A stretch of DNA of 34,982 nt from an uncultured Porphyromonadaceae bacterium (GTDB taxonomy: Bacteria; Bacteroidota; Bacteroidia; Bacteroidales; Muribaculaceae), in assembly GCA_947174225.1 (NCBI GenBank), contig CAMWIF010000001.1:1-34982 (forward strand), given 5' to 3'. Below, piece by piece: positions 1 through 8,643 of this stretch (position 1 is its first letter; the number at the start of each line of letters is the position of its first letter). The position numbers were made by a program, and so were the translations under genes. The notes below the pieces were generated by a model. It worked only from the letters and a program-made list of their open reading frames with translations. It did not search any database and had not been told where the DNA came from.

Positions 1-3000
1 CGGTCAATGAGGCGTAACCGGCGGGATGCTGCACCTGCAACTTGGCGAAGCGCGAATTCTGCACACCTCTTCTGAATACGTTTTCTATCTGGTCGAGAAG
101 ATTGATACGTGCGTTGTTCACAACGCTGACGCTCTCAATAGCGGTATCCTCTTTGAATTTAGCACCACCAAACCTAACCTTGTATTTCTTGGGATTACCC
201 GAAATATTGATACCGAATTTGAAGGGGAGAGGCGATTTCAACACCGAGATATGGTAATTGAAATTCATGGCTATATCGTTAGAACCGGATATGCCCAGTC
301 GGTAGCGATCGATGTTAAACACGAAGGGGTAGACGTGCATAATGCCGTCGTCTACCGTCATCTCCACGTTCATACGTTTGATTGTATTGTCTGCCTTATT
401 CTTGAAGCCTAACCATTTGCCTAAGGTGCGGTATGTCTCAGGATTAATGAACGCGAGATTATCACCCGTTATTCTGATGGCGGCGTTGAGAGTCGGGAGG
501 TCAAGGTTCATACCCGAATCAATGTCACAAGTGGCGGCTATATCCGCGCTGACAGTACCTGAGAAATCGTGAATCAGTGGCATTATCGAGTCGACGGCAG
601 GAACGAGTTTAACGAATTTGCCTATGTTGAAATCCTCTAATTCCAGCCCGAAACCGAAGTGCATATTTTCGGGCTTAGGGGCAGAATAAAGAGCTGACAC
701 AATTAGGTTGCCGGCATCTGAATTTGCCTTCATCTGATGTAGGTTGACACCACCGTCATATACCAGTATATCACCTCCAAAATTTTGCAGGGCAAGGTCG
801 CTATATAGCACATTATTGGCTGTAATCCTAAGATTACCTTCTACATTGACAGGTATGAGCACAGGGGCTGCTTTACCGGGACCTTTTTTTGCAAGGTCGT
901 CAAGACGTGCCTGCAATGTAGCATCGTCATCCGTACCCTCAAGATGGAAATCCCCGTGACGTTTATGGTCGGCATATGAAGCTCCGGTAAAAACTCCGGC
1001 AGACAATTGATTTATGTCTATGGTGTCACTAAGGAGTGATAGATTCACTTTGAGAGTATTGTTGGTCTTCGATGTAAGGGCACGTTTCACATTGGTCACT
1101 AATCCGGACAAGGCAATGTTGGATCTTCCTGTCCTCAAAGCAATGTTAGATATGTCAACAGTGTCGTTGTTGAATTTCAGATCAATGAGGGAGAAGCGGT
1201 TATGCAGGGGGAATATGGGAGTAAGCAAGCGGGCGTGAGTCGTGATTACTGAGCCGTTCAGTTCCCATTCGTTCAGGAACTTACTGAAGCCTTTGGCGAG
1301 ATCCCATTCCAAAACTTCGTTATCGTCGGCTCCGATAGTGCCATAGACACGGCGTTTGCGTTTCTGTCCCGGTTTACGATGACGTTTCTTATAGACGTAT
1401 TTAAACACTTTGGCAGGAGCTATGTAAGGATACTCCTTACGTGTCTTTACAGTTGGGCGAGTGGTGGCAGATTTTTTGGATGTTGTCGGCTGCTTATACA
1501 GTGTAGCCTTGATTTTGGTATCGTTTAGAAGAATACGGTCGGAAAGACTTCCGGCAGACACGCGCCCTGTGTGCAGGTCAGCCAATATCTCTGGTATCGG
1601 GTCGTGAGCTTTAAGTCCTTGTAGGGTGATATGCCCGTCTAAGTTGCGTATGCGACCTCCGGCGCTATCGGTGATAGATATGATATTGAGTCGGCTCACC
1701 TTCAGGTCACCGCCCAGTGGCATCATCTCTGTGGTGTCGATATGCTGCACTGCATTCTCCAGTCCCAGTCCAAGAGAGAGTGAGCCCACGGCTATATCGA
1801 CACCGCCGATAAGCAGGTTTGCAGTGTCTACATCAACTTTTGCGCTCAATATGGGCAGACTGTCGACAATCCGTTTGGAATCGAAGTCTATCCTTGCCTT
1901 ATTCACCTCCACCATCTTGTTGGTATCCCCTGAAAGGAAATATATGTTCTGAGCCGTCACAGAACCATCCGCTACAAGGCGATGAATACGTTCTTGTTTG
2001 AGCAGTGATGTCTTTCCATTGGCGTGCAGGTCGGTCAAAATACTGCCGGAAAGGTATCCGGGAATCTTTTCACGTATAATCGGGGGGAGATTAGACAAGT
2101 TGATTTCTCCTTGAAGCTTTGTGTCGAAAGTGGGGTCGGAGAAGAGTTTGGAAAGAATAGCCGATACTTCAAGATGAGTTGCAGGTCCTGCCAAGGTGCA
2201 ACGGCTTACATTGACAACTGTGCTGTCGGGGAGGTTGGTAAGCGTATTTACGATTACATCCAGAGCAATGTCCTTAAACTGCGCTTTCTCGTAGTGCAAA
2301 TTCGATGGAGGAATTGAGAGCTTAAGCTGGGCGGTGGGGAAAGTGTCCGTTGCGAGGTTCATTGGCTCCGTAAGTTCAAATTTACCCCCTATGGTGAGGT
2401 CAGTTGAGAAATATGGCTCATAGAGGCGATGAACACGACGAATTGAGTCGGGAAGCAATGTAAGAATGTCGACTAACGGAATAGGAGCCAAATCCACAAT
2501 GGCTTTTTTGACAATCGGACTGTCTTTAAGATCAATTTCACCCGTAACGACCGCTTTTATGAAAGCACCACGCAGCTCCATCTCATCCATTGCCACCAGT
2601 CCGGGATACCCTGGATCCCAAAATACCTTGCCATTGAGTCCAAAGCTGATTTGGTCAAGATTCGTGATCAGTGTTGCCTTTGGAGAAGTGACATTACCAT
2701 TGACTTTAAGTCGGTAAGTCGGCATCTTGTCACCGTCAACTGCAGCATCGGTCAGCAACAACACTGCGGCGGAAGTGGAGTCGGCGGCGTTGTAAAAACG
2801 GATTTCCTTGGGTTGCTCAAGAGCAAACCGATTGATACGGAATTTCGGCAGCTCCTTCTTTGGCGACTTTACAGTGTCTGTGGAGGCTTTCACTAAGTCG
2901 TAGTTAGCCTTGCCGTTATGGGCGATGACCAAGTTTACGCTGAGACCACGCAACACTACATTTTGCAGGGCTAATTCTTTGTCCATAATAAGACGCTTGA

Positions 3001-3358
3001 CATCCAATGAGCCGCTTAGATGGTCAAGAGTCACCAGAGAATCGGCGTAGTTGGGCAGAAGGCCGCGTTGCTCAACAGTCAGTGAATCAAAAGCGTGTGA
3101 GATTACGGAAAGATTTTCCACCTTTACGCCTAAAATAGGGAATCTCGGGTGGAAACCAAGTCTTAGACTACCTACCTTCAAATGTCCGTCGATATACTCG
3201 TTGGCTGTGCGTTCCACCCAGGGCGACAGCTCTTTGGATTCGAGAAATTTAACAGCACAAAAAAGCAAGGCACTCAGAACCACTACTATTGTTAAGAATG
3301 TCCATCCAAGTACTTTCAGCACCTTCACCGTAATATTGGCTTTCCTATCTGCGCACAT
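1..3358 (-). CDS. AsmA-like envelope protein (3' end outside window)
   Basis: The minus strand is open from an ATG at 3358 to the left edge, giving at least 1119 residues with no stop, so the C-terminus lies outside the window. The protein starts MCADRKANITVKVLKVLGW and continues into one strong membrane helix (about residues 11-33), followed by a long stretch rich in beta-type segments with repeated short hydrophobic/polar alternation. This layout, one N-terminal anchor and a very long periplasmic beta-rich body, is that of the AsmA/TamB-like family, which is involved in lipid transport or outer-membrane homeostasis. The specific role here is inferred from architecture only. The start is supported by a Bacteroidales-type promoter about 28 nt upstream. 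It is transcribed away from the cobalamin operon and has no visible functional link to it. All plus-strand reading frames in this stretch are shadows of this gene. Confidence 0.8.
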   Translation of the reverse strand, partial: MCADRKANITVKVLKVLGWTFLTIVVVLSALLFCAVKFLESKELSPWVERTANEYIDGHLKVGSLRLGFHPRFPILGVKVENLSVISHAFDSLTVEQRGLLPNYADSLVTLDHLSGSLDVKRLIMDKELALQNVVLRGLSVNLVIAHNGKANYDLVKASTDTVKSPKKELPKFRINRFALEQPKEIRFYNAADSTSAAVLLLTDAAVDGDKMPTYRLKVNGNVTSPKATLITNLDQISFGLNGKVFWDPGYPGLVAMDEMELRGAFIKAVVTGEIDLKDSPIVKKAIVDLAPIPLVDILTLLPDSIRRVHRLYEPYFSTDLTIGGKFELTEPMNLATDTFPTAQLKLSIPPSNLHYEKAQFKDIALDVIVNTLTNLPDSTVVNVSRCTLAGPATHLEVSAILSKLFSDPTFDTKLQGEINLSNLPPIIREKIPGYLSGSILTDLHANGKTSLLKQERIHRLVADGSVTAQNIYFLSGDTNKMVEVNKARIDFDSKRIVDSLPILSAKVDVDTANLLIGGVDIAVGSLSLGLGLENAVQHIDTTEMMPLGGDLKVSRLNIISITDSAGGRIRNLDGHITLQGLKAHDPIPEILADLHTGRVSAGSLSDRILLNDTKIKATLYKQPTTSKKSATTRPTVKTRKEYPYIAPAKVFKYVYKKRHRKPGQKRKRRVYGTIGADDNEVLEWDLAKGFSKFLNEWELNGSVITTHARLLTPIFPLHNRFSLIDLKFNNDTVDISNIALRTGRSNIALSGLVTNVKRALTSKTNNTLKVNLSLLSDTIDINQLSAGVFTGASYADHKRHGDFHLEGTDDDATLQARLDDLAKKGPGKAAPVLIPVNVEGNLRITANNVLYSDLALQNFGGDILVYDGGVNLHQMKANSDAGNLIVSALYSAPKPENMHFGFGLELEDFNIGKFVKLVPAVDSIMPLIHDFSGTVSADIAATCDIDSGMNLDLPTLNAAIRITGDNLAFINPETYRTLGKWLGFKNKADNTIKRMNVEMTVDDGIMHVYPFVFNIDRYRLGISGSNDIAMNFNYHISVLKSPLPFKFGINISGNPKKYKVRFGGAKFKEDTAIESVSVVNNARINLLDQIENVFRRGVQNSRFAKLQVQHPAGYASLT

Positions 3359-3385
3359 AGGTCGATCATGTTGTTCGATTATATG

Positions 3386-3417
3386 CAAAATTACAAAACA
3401 GAATTGTAATGCGCAAA
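3386..3417 (-). promoter_or_regulatory. Bacteroidales-type promoter of the AsmA-like gene
   Basis: On the minus strand a TTTG (-33 box, plus positions 3414-3417) is followed after 20 nt by TAATTTTG (-7 box, 3386-3393). Both match the Bacteroidetes primary-sigma consensus TTTG/TAnnTTTG with correct spacing. Transcription would begin near 3379, leaving a leader of about 20 nt before the ATG at 3358. Confidence 0.65.
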
Positions 3418-3689
3418 TAAATCGTCAGGCGGCGTTGCTGAATAAAAGCAAATTACATTTCGGCGGATAGTTTTGCCAAAAAACAGGAACTTTTTCAAGC
3501 TCCGTCCTCTTTTTCTCGGATTATTACTATTTCTGTAAATATGGAGGCGGCTTTAGGCGTAGCTCCGAGAGCAAGAAAACCATAAAACCATAGTTGTCAG
3601 CAATTTTTTCCTAACTCCATGCCGGCGATGAGGTATTGCGTAGGGTCTGTTAACAGATTCTTTCTTTTTCTAAGTTTTTCAAGATTTAT
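3418..3689. other. Intergenic spacer between divergent genes
   Basis: No convincing gene is present. The only structure I see is a 7-bp inverted repeat (TCTCGGA at 3514-3520 and TCCGAGA at 3564-3570) with a 43-nt spacer, which is too loose to call. The stretch separates the AsmA-like promoter from the promoter of the cobalamin operon. Confidence 0.5.
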
Positions 3690-3720
3690 TTTGTAGTGAC
3701 AGAAAGATTACGTAACTTTG
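3690..3720 (+). promoter_or_regulatory. Promoter of the main cobalamin operon
   Basis: TTTG at 3690-3693 is followed after exactly 19 nt by TAACTTTG at 3713-3720, an excellent match to the Bacteroidetes promoter consensus. Transcription would start about 5-7 nt downstream, just at the 5' edge of the riboswitch aptamer. It is the only strong promoter I see ahead of the 19-gene operon. Confidence 0.8.
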
Positions 3721-3724
3721 CACC

Positions 3725-3882
3725 ACGTTTTGGTTCGCGGCAACGCGATTAATAGGGAATCCGGTGAGAATCCGGGACAGACCCGCTACTGTAATTCCTA
3801 TAAAACTCACTGACATTATGCCACTGTCGGATTGGCCGATGGGAAGGCGTTGGTGAGCAGGATAAGTCAGGAGACCTGCCAT
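3725..3882 (+). ncRNA. Cobalamin riboswitch 1
   Basis: The leader carries the hallmarks of the cobalamin aptamer in order. There is a short GC hairpin (CGCG-GCAA-CGCG), then the conserved core GGGAATCCGGTGAGAATCC with the following GACAG and CCGCTACTGTAATTCC. Next come GCCACTG at 3820-3826, GGGAAGGC at about 3841-3848, and finally the B12 box AAGTCAGGAGACCTGCC at 3864-3880. GCCACTG points to the large adenosylcobalamin-type class, which is a family-level inference. Cobalamin binding would repress the operon that follows. Confidence 0.95.
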
Positions 3883-3893
3883 AACAACATATA

Positions 3894-4012
3894 GTTTTGT
3901 AGTTTTCGGGTTATATTACCACAAAACAGCTATTCACTATCTCCATTGATGAGGTAGGAATATGGTTTGCTGTGGAGTATACCTTAGTATTAACGTTTGG
4001 CAGCAAACCGAA
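3894..4012 (+). promoter_or_regulatory. Riboswitch 1 expression platform with start-site hairpin
   Basis: Between the B12 box and the first start codon there are three possible stems. The first is GTTTTGT (3894-3900) with ACAAAAC (3921-3927). The second is CTATCTC (3937-3943) with GAGGTAG (3951-3957), which has one G-U pair and a 7-nt loop. The third is the perfect 9-bp repeat GGTTTGCTG (3964-3972) with CAGCAAACC (4001-4009), extendable by a G-U pair at each end. It finishes 2 nt before the ATG at 4013. No U-tract follows, so a translation-blocking hairpin is more likely than a terminator. Confidence 0.6.
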
Positions 4013-6361
4013 ATGAGGTATTCTATTCTGATATTGTTAATGTTAATCAGCTGTCTGTCTTCACAGGCGGCTAAATCTGTATATATACTGTCCGGTAAGG
4101 TAACTGACGGTTTGGGAGAGCCGATTTCTTTTGCCACTATAGCGTTAGAGCATACTAAATTCGCCGCTGCCGTAAATATTGAGGGTGATTATGTTCTAAA
4201 GGTACCTCAGGGGATTTATACGGGTAAGGTTACTGCTGTGGGATTCAAGCCCTATAATTTTAAGATTAAGATTAGTAAGGATACAGTTCTTAATATCAGA
4301 TTAGATGAAGATGTAGTGGTGTTACAAGATGTGAGCGTCTATGGTAAGACCACGGCAAAAAAATTGGAGGAGGGTGCTTTCTCGGTAAATGCTGTTGAAA
4401 TTACTCCCAATGTCAATAAGATGGTTACACTCAATGATCTGGTTGACCGCACGGCTGGCGTAAAGGTCAGACGGGAAGGGGGAATGGGTTCGGAGTTTGA
4501 CTTGACCATTAATGGCATGTCCGGCAATTCCATACGCTATTTCATAGACGGTGTGCCTCTTGAGACAAAAGGCTCCGGTCTTACTTTGGATAATGTCCCT
4601 ATCAATACTGTCGAGCGTGTGGAGCTCTACAAAGGGGTGGTGCCCTCTTATTTAAGTTCGGATGCTTTGGGGGGTGCAGTTAATATTGTCACAAAGAGGA
4701 AACGACAAAACTTCTTAGATGCCTCATATGCTATTGGCTCATTTCATACTCATTCAGGTGACATTACAGGGCAGTATATCATTCCCGGTACGGTCATAGC
4801 TATCCATCCTACTTTTAGTATCAATTACTCAAAGAATGATTATAAGATGAGAGGTGTCGAGGTATGGAGTGAGGAGGAGGATAAATACATATTCACTGAC
4901 AAACGTCGTTTTCACGATGATTATTTATCCCTTTTCGGTCAGATCGAGGCAGGTGTGAGTGATGTGAAATGGACTGATCGTTTTTTTGTAGGTGTCTCCT
5001 ATAATAAGCTGGATAAGCAAATTCAGACAGGGGCCATGCAAAATAAGGTATATGGAGAGGCAAGCCGTCATTCGCATTCCTTTGGTGTGTCAGCTCGCTA
5101 CAATAAGCGTTGGGGAAAATGGGCTGCAAGAGCTATCTTGTCGCATACTCGTGACTATAGCGAAACTGTGGATACGGCTTACCGTAAATACTCCTGGGAC
5201 GGCACATGGATGCCATCTACAGGTAACGAGTTGAATAACAGGCGTCGGACTCTCAGAGTATATAAGCGTCCGCTTACCGTTGTCAATGCAGGAGTAGATT
5301 ACGAGTTGAATGACCATCACACTTTCGCTTTGAATTATATGCTTAACCGTCGGGGCAATGATCGGTGGGATAAGGTCGATAACCAATTTGAACCGTCAAA
5401 TGATATTGTGACCAAACATATTCTTTCATTTACCTATGCCCAAACACTCTTCGACCAAAGGTGGCAGACATCTTACTTTGTGAAAGATTATATTAATGCT
5501 TTGTCGATTGAGCAGAGAGATGATTTCACAATTACTGGCTCTGACCAAATAGATACAAAATCTTCAAAAAGCTATTGGGGTGCAGGAATTGGAAGCCGAT
5601 ATTCAGTGGCGGAATCGTTTTCAGTCAAAGCATCCTATGAACATAGTGTACGGCTTCCACTTTCGAGGGAGCTGTTAGGCAACGGTACAACTGTATATGC
5701 TAACTTAGCTCTGAGTCCGGAAACGAGCAATAATTATAATTTAGGATTGTTTGGCACCTGGCTTATAGATGATGAAAACCAAATAAACTATGAGGCAAAC
5801 GGTTTTATACGCCACGTACAGAATTATATTAGAGCTACTGTGTCGGAGCGTGAAGGAATGATGCAATATGTCAATGAGCCTGCTATTGATATAAAAGGAT
5901 GTGACTTTGACATATCTTATTTCTGGAACAACAGATTAAACATATCCTTAAACGGAAGTTGGAGTGATGCTCGCGACCTAAAGAAATACAAGACCGACGG
6001 CAATCCTTCTGCTACCTATAAAAACAGGGTGCCTAATCGCCCATGGATGTTTGGCAATGCCGAGGCATCTTATACATTTCACGATTTAATTGCTACAGCG
6101 GATCGCCTCCGTGTCGGTGTCGCATATCAGTACATACATTGGTATTATCTTAACTGGGAGGCTTTTGGTGCCATTGCATCAAAAGCACGTATCCCAACAC
6201 AGAATATTACCAACGTTTCAATAACCTATTCCTGGAAGAAAGAAAGATATAATCTTTCATTGGAGTGTAACAATCTCTTTGACTGTCTTGCCTACGATAA
6301 CTATATGCTCCAGAAACCCGGTCGTGCGTTTTCTGTAAAATTCAGAATTTTCATTAATTAA
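4013..6361 (+). CDS. btuB: TonB-dependent outer-membrane corrinoid receptor (BtuB-like)
   Basis: This is a TonB-dependent outer-membrane transporter of 782 residues. I place the start at the ATG at 4013 because it opens a normal signal peptide (MRYSILILLMLISCLSSQAA); an in-frame ATG at 3962 lies inside the riboswitch hairpin. After the signal comes a carboxypeptidase-regulatory-like domain (about residues 25-105, SGKVTDGLGEPISFATIAL), as usual in Bacteroidetes receptors. A plug domain follows (LNDLVDRTAGVKVRREGG, FIDGVPLE, VERVELYKGVVP, LGGAVNIVT), then a large beta-barrel to the C-terminus. As first gene behind a cobalamin riboswitch and beside a surface lipoprotein, it most likely imports cobalamin or another corrinoid. 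A haem or other tetrapyrrole substrate cannot be excluded from sequence alone. Confidence 0.88.
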   Translation: MRYSILILLMLISCLSSQAAKSVYILSGKVTDGLGEPISFATIALEHTKFAAAVNIEGDYVLKVPQGIYTGKVTAVGFKPYNFKIKISKDTVLNIRLDEDVVVLQDVSVYGKTTAKKLEEGAFSVNAVEITPNVNKMVTLNDLVDRTAGVKVRREGGMGSEFDLTINGMSGNSIRYFIDGVPLETKGSGLTLDNVPINTVERVELYKGVVPSYLSSDALGGAVNIVTKRKRQNFLDASYAIGSFHTHSGDITGQYIIPGTVIAIHPTFSINYSKNDYKMRGVEVWSEEEDKYIFTDKRRFHDDYLSLFGQIEAGVSDVKWTDRFFVGVSYNKLDKQIQTGAMQNKVYGEASRHSHSFGVSARYNKRWGKWAARAILSHTRDYSETVDTAYRKYSWDGTWMPSTGNELNNRRRTLRVYKRPLTVVNAGVDYELNDHHTFALNYMLNRRGNDRWDKVDNQFEPSNDIVTKHILSFTYAQTLFDQRWQTSYFVKDYINALSIEQRDDFTITGSDQIDTKSSKSYWGAGIGSRYSVAESFSVKASYEHSVRLPLSRELLGNGTTVYANLALSPETSNNYNLGLFGTWLIDDENQINYEANGFIRHVQNYIRATVSEREGMMQYVNEPAIDIKGCDFDISYFWNNRLNISLNGSWSDARDLKKYKTDGNPSATYKNRVPNRPWMFGNAEASYTFHDLIATADRLRVGVAYQYIHWYYLNWEAFGAIASKARIPTQNITNVSITYSWKKERYNLSLECNNLFDCLAYDNYMLQKPGRAFSVKFRIFIN

Positions 6362-6374
6362 TCAATATAGTATT

Positions 6375-7655
6375 ATGAAAAAGTTTAAGTTTCTCTTATC
6401 TGCCGCAATGATGTTGATTGGCGCATTAGCCATGACAAGTTGTGACAAAAAAGATGGTCCGGACGGACCTGAAAAGCCGAATGACCCCGGTATTATCCAA
6501 GACTATCATTTTGATCTTTGGGTAGCGCTCGACCGTCACGGAGGCATGGGTCGCGATGTGCAGACTCTTGTGAGAAGTGTTAGCTCTCTTGAAGCTGATC
6601 AGCCGGAAATCACATTTAAGGGAGAGGGCACAGAGGTAAACTCAGTATTGTCGTTGGAGACAATACTGAAAGGTGCCTACTATTATCAGGTACCCGTGTC
6701 GGGTGACCGTTTCGCAAAATATACAATCACTGACAATAAGATGGAGGTTGTGAAGGAACGTCGCTTCCAGACAAACACTTATGCTACCCGTAAATATACC
6801 CACGCTTGGATCAATGACAATACATTGGTTATTGTAGCTTCCAACGGCGATGGCGATAAAATTCTTTGGACTAAGCTCAATGCTGATGATATGACCATAA
6901 TCAGCGAAGGCACACTTGATGTGAAAAAGGTTGGTGAAGGGGAGCTTTATACCACTTCAGGCATTCTCACTTACCGTGCTTCAGACAACAAGCTTTTCTA
7001 TTTCTATTACATCAAGCAGGGCAAGGCATTTGGCGGGGAGCGGGTTACTCCTATGATGACAGCAGTGATAAATCCTGCCACTATGGCTGTGGAGAGCGAT
7101 ACGCCTTGTTTCATTGATTGTGAAATGGTCGGCACTGCGTATGGTGAGCTGCTGCAAACCACTACCTTTATCGACGGCAACAATAATCTTTACATTGCTT
7201 GCGTCACAGACGATGCTGAAGGCAAGGAACATAGTCACCTGCTTAAGATACCTGCCAATTCAACCGAGTTTGACAGAGATTACGACGGCTTTACAGCGGG
7301 AGGAAAGCTGATTTCAGTGATGTATGTCGGAAACAATAAGGTTGTTGCTTATGCCCGTGATGATGAGAAAGGAGTTAAGATAGATGATTTCAGCCACTAC
7401 TATACAGTTCTTGATGTCGTATCTAAAACAAGCACTCCCATCACTTATAATGGTCAGCGTCTTGCTTTCAGCAGCGGACGTTTCTCTTCACGTATGGCCT
7501 ACGTAAACCATAAAGCATATATAGGTGTGGATGCCGAAAATGCGAAGCCTCAGATCTATATCTATGACGTGACATCGGGTCAAACTTCTCTTGGGGCAAC
7601 GATGGCCTCGGGCTACTATTTCGAGCAGATTCGCGTTGTGGAGGATTTGAAATAG
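6375..7655 (+). CDS. Surface lipoprotein, DUF4374/beta-propeller-like, partner of the receptor
   Basis: This 426-residue protein has a lipoprotein signal (LIGALAMTSC, Cys near residue 23) followed by the charged stretch DKKDGPDG, which resembles the surface-export signals of Bacteroidetes lipoproteins. The body shows repeated beta-type units of similar length (for example TRKYTHAWINDNTLVIVAS, TFIDGNNNLYIACV, SRMAYVNHKAYIGV) consistent with a beta-propeller. It most resembles the DUF4374 lipoproteins that sit with TonB receptors, such as XusB; BtuG is the analogous cobalamin-binding propeller in Bacteroides. It starts 13 nt after the receptor gene, so a capture role on the cell surface for the receptor's substrate is likely. 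The family assignment is from memory of the pattern and moderately sure; corrinoid binding is inferred. Confidence 0.7.
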   Translation: MKKFKFLLSAAMMLIGALAMTSCDKKDGPDGPEKPNDPGIIQDYHFDLWVALDRHGGMGRDVQTLVRSVSSLEADQPEITFKGEGTEVNSVLSLETILKGAYYYQVPVSGDRFAKYTITDNKMEVVKERRFQTNTYATRKYTHAWINDNTLVIVASNGDGDKILWTKLNADDMTIISEGTLDVKKVGEGELYTTSGILTYRASDNKLFYFYYIKQGKAFGGERVTPMMTAVINPATMAVESDTPCFIDCEMVGTAYGELLQTTTFIDGNNNLYIACVTDDAEGKEHSHLLKIPANSTEFDRDYDGFTAGGKLISVMYVGNNKVVAYARDDEKGVKIDDFSHYYTVLDVVSKTSTPITYNGQRLAFSSGRFSSRMAYVNHKAYIGVDAENAKPQIYIYDVTSGQTSLGATMASGYYFEQIRVVEDLK

Positions 7656-7687
7656 AGATTGAAAACAGTTTTTTAGTTATTTGCCGT

Positions 7688-7718
7688 GTCTCCCGGGGCT
7701 GTGGTAGTTCCGGGGGAT
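7688..7718 (+). promoter_or_regulatory. Intercistronic stem-loop before cbiK
   Basis: GTCTCCCGG (7688-7696) can pair with CCGGGGGAT (7710-7718) to give a 9-bp stem with two G-U pairs and a 13-nt loop. It lies in the 84-nt gap between the lipoprotein gene and cbiK, the largest gap in the operon. No T-tract follows, so it is not a typical terminator. It could stabilise the upstream message end or lower read-through into the biosynthetic part. Confidence 0.35.
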
Positions 7719-7739
7719 GCTTTAACTAATTCAGCATAT

Positions 7740-8639
7740 ATGAAAAAGTTGATACTGATTCTTATCCTATTATGTAGCGTGAATTTTATGGATGCTCAAA
7801 CTTCGGGTGGCTTCCCGAAAGAAAAGAGTGCGATAGTGATGGTTCATTTTGGCACTACTTATGACGATACCCGCAGCGTCACGATCGACGCAATCAACGA
7901 TAAGGTAGCAACTACCTTCCCTGGTGTGAAGGTGATAGAAGCCTATACGTCACGTATCATTATCAGTCGTCTTGCGAAGCGAGGCATAAAGAAGCTGACA
8001 CCACAGGAGGCCTTATTACAGTTGGCTGCCGATGGCTATAAATACGTGGTTATCCAGAGTACTAATGTAATAGACGGGATAGAAGCAGAGGTGCTTCGTA
8101 AAGAGGCTGCTCTGATGGCTCCTTTTTTCGATGAGCTAAGGGTAGGTAAGCCACTTTTATATTCTATTGATGACTGTCAAAAGGTGGTAGCTGCTCTTCA
8201 GAGACGATATGAAGGTAGCCTTGGGAAAAATAGTGGAGCGGTTTTTATCGGTCACGGTACTTCTACTCCGGCTAATGCCATATATTCACAGATAGATTAT
8301 ATGTTTTCGGTTGATGGGGCACCCCATTTTCATACGGCTACCGTAGAGGGGTATCCTACCTATGAGACCACGCTCCGCAAACTTAAGGAAGAGCGCGTAG
8401 GGAGAGTAACTCTTGTGCCCTTTATGTTTGTCGCGGGAGACCATGCACGAAATGATATTGACGGGGAATGGCGTGAGTTGCTTGAAAAGGAAGGCTTTCA
8501 GGTCACGGTTGTCATAGAGGGTCTTGGTCAACTTCCTGCAATACAAGATCTTTATATTGATCATCTCAAAGCAGCGTGGAATGCATCTGTGCTTGACGCA
8601 ACATCGCAGAAAGCTAATTACATAAAAGAAAATATTTAA
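7740..8639 (+). CDS. cbiK: Exported sirohydrochlorin cobaltochelatase CbiK
   Basis: This 299-residue type II (ATP-independent) chelatase inserts Co2+ into sirohydrochlorin in the anaerobic cobalamin route. I chose the ATG at 7740 because it gives a clean signal peptide (MKKLILILILLCSVNFMDAQ) ahead of the enzyme domain. Metal-site candidates are His172 in IGHGTSTPAN, His235 in AGDHARNDI and Glu115 in IDGIEAE. Their spacings (63 and 57 residues) closely match the His145/His207/Glu89 set of Salmonella CbiK. Signal-bearing periplasmic CbiK forms are known from Desulfovibrio. It is followed after 4 nt by the membrane-tethered CobN/HmuS-like gene. If exported, it meets its tetrapyrrole outside the cytoplasm, which is unusual for a biosynthetic step. 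Haem or metal storage or exchange are alternative roles. Confidence 0.9.
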   Translation: MKKLILILILLCSVNFMDAQTSGGFPKEKSAIVMVHFGTTYDDTRSVTIDAINDKVATTFPGVKVIEAYTSRIIISRLAKRGIKKLTPQEALLQLAADGYKYVVIQSTNVIDGIEAEVLRKEAALMAPFFDELRVGKPLLYSIDDCQKVVAALQRRYEGSLGKNSGAVFIGHGTSTPANAIYSQIDYMFSVDGAPHFHTATVEGYPTYETTLRKLKEERVGRVTLVPFMFVAGDHARNDIDGEWRELLEKEGFQVTVVIEGLGQLPAIQDLYIDHLKAAWNASVLDATSQKANYIKENI

Positions 8640-8643
8640 GGAG

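Noticed and set aside
26..3470. Several plus-strand open frames of 60-139 codons in the first 3.4 kb
   Set aside because: They lie opposite a continuous minus-strand coding frame with clear protein character and a matching promoter, and have no family likeness.
3514..3570. TCTCGGA/TCCGAGA inverted repeat as a terminator or operator
   Set aside because: Only 7 bp with a 43-nt spacer and no T-tract; chance is likely.
3962..4012. Upstream ATG at 3962 as the start of the TonB receptor
   Set aside because: It would put 17 unlikely residues before a perfect signal peptide and lies inside the hairpin that ends just before the ATG at 4013.
7656..7739. A third riboswitch or a separate promoter ahead of cbiK
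   Set aside because: No B12 box or aptamer core and no TTTG/TAnnTTTG pair; only a simple stem-loop is visible.
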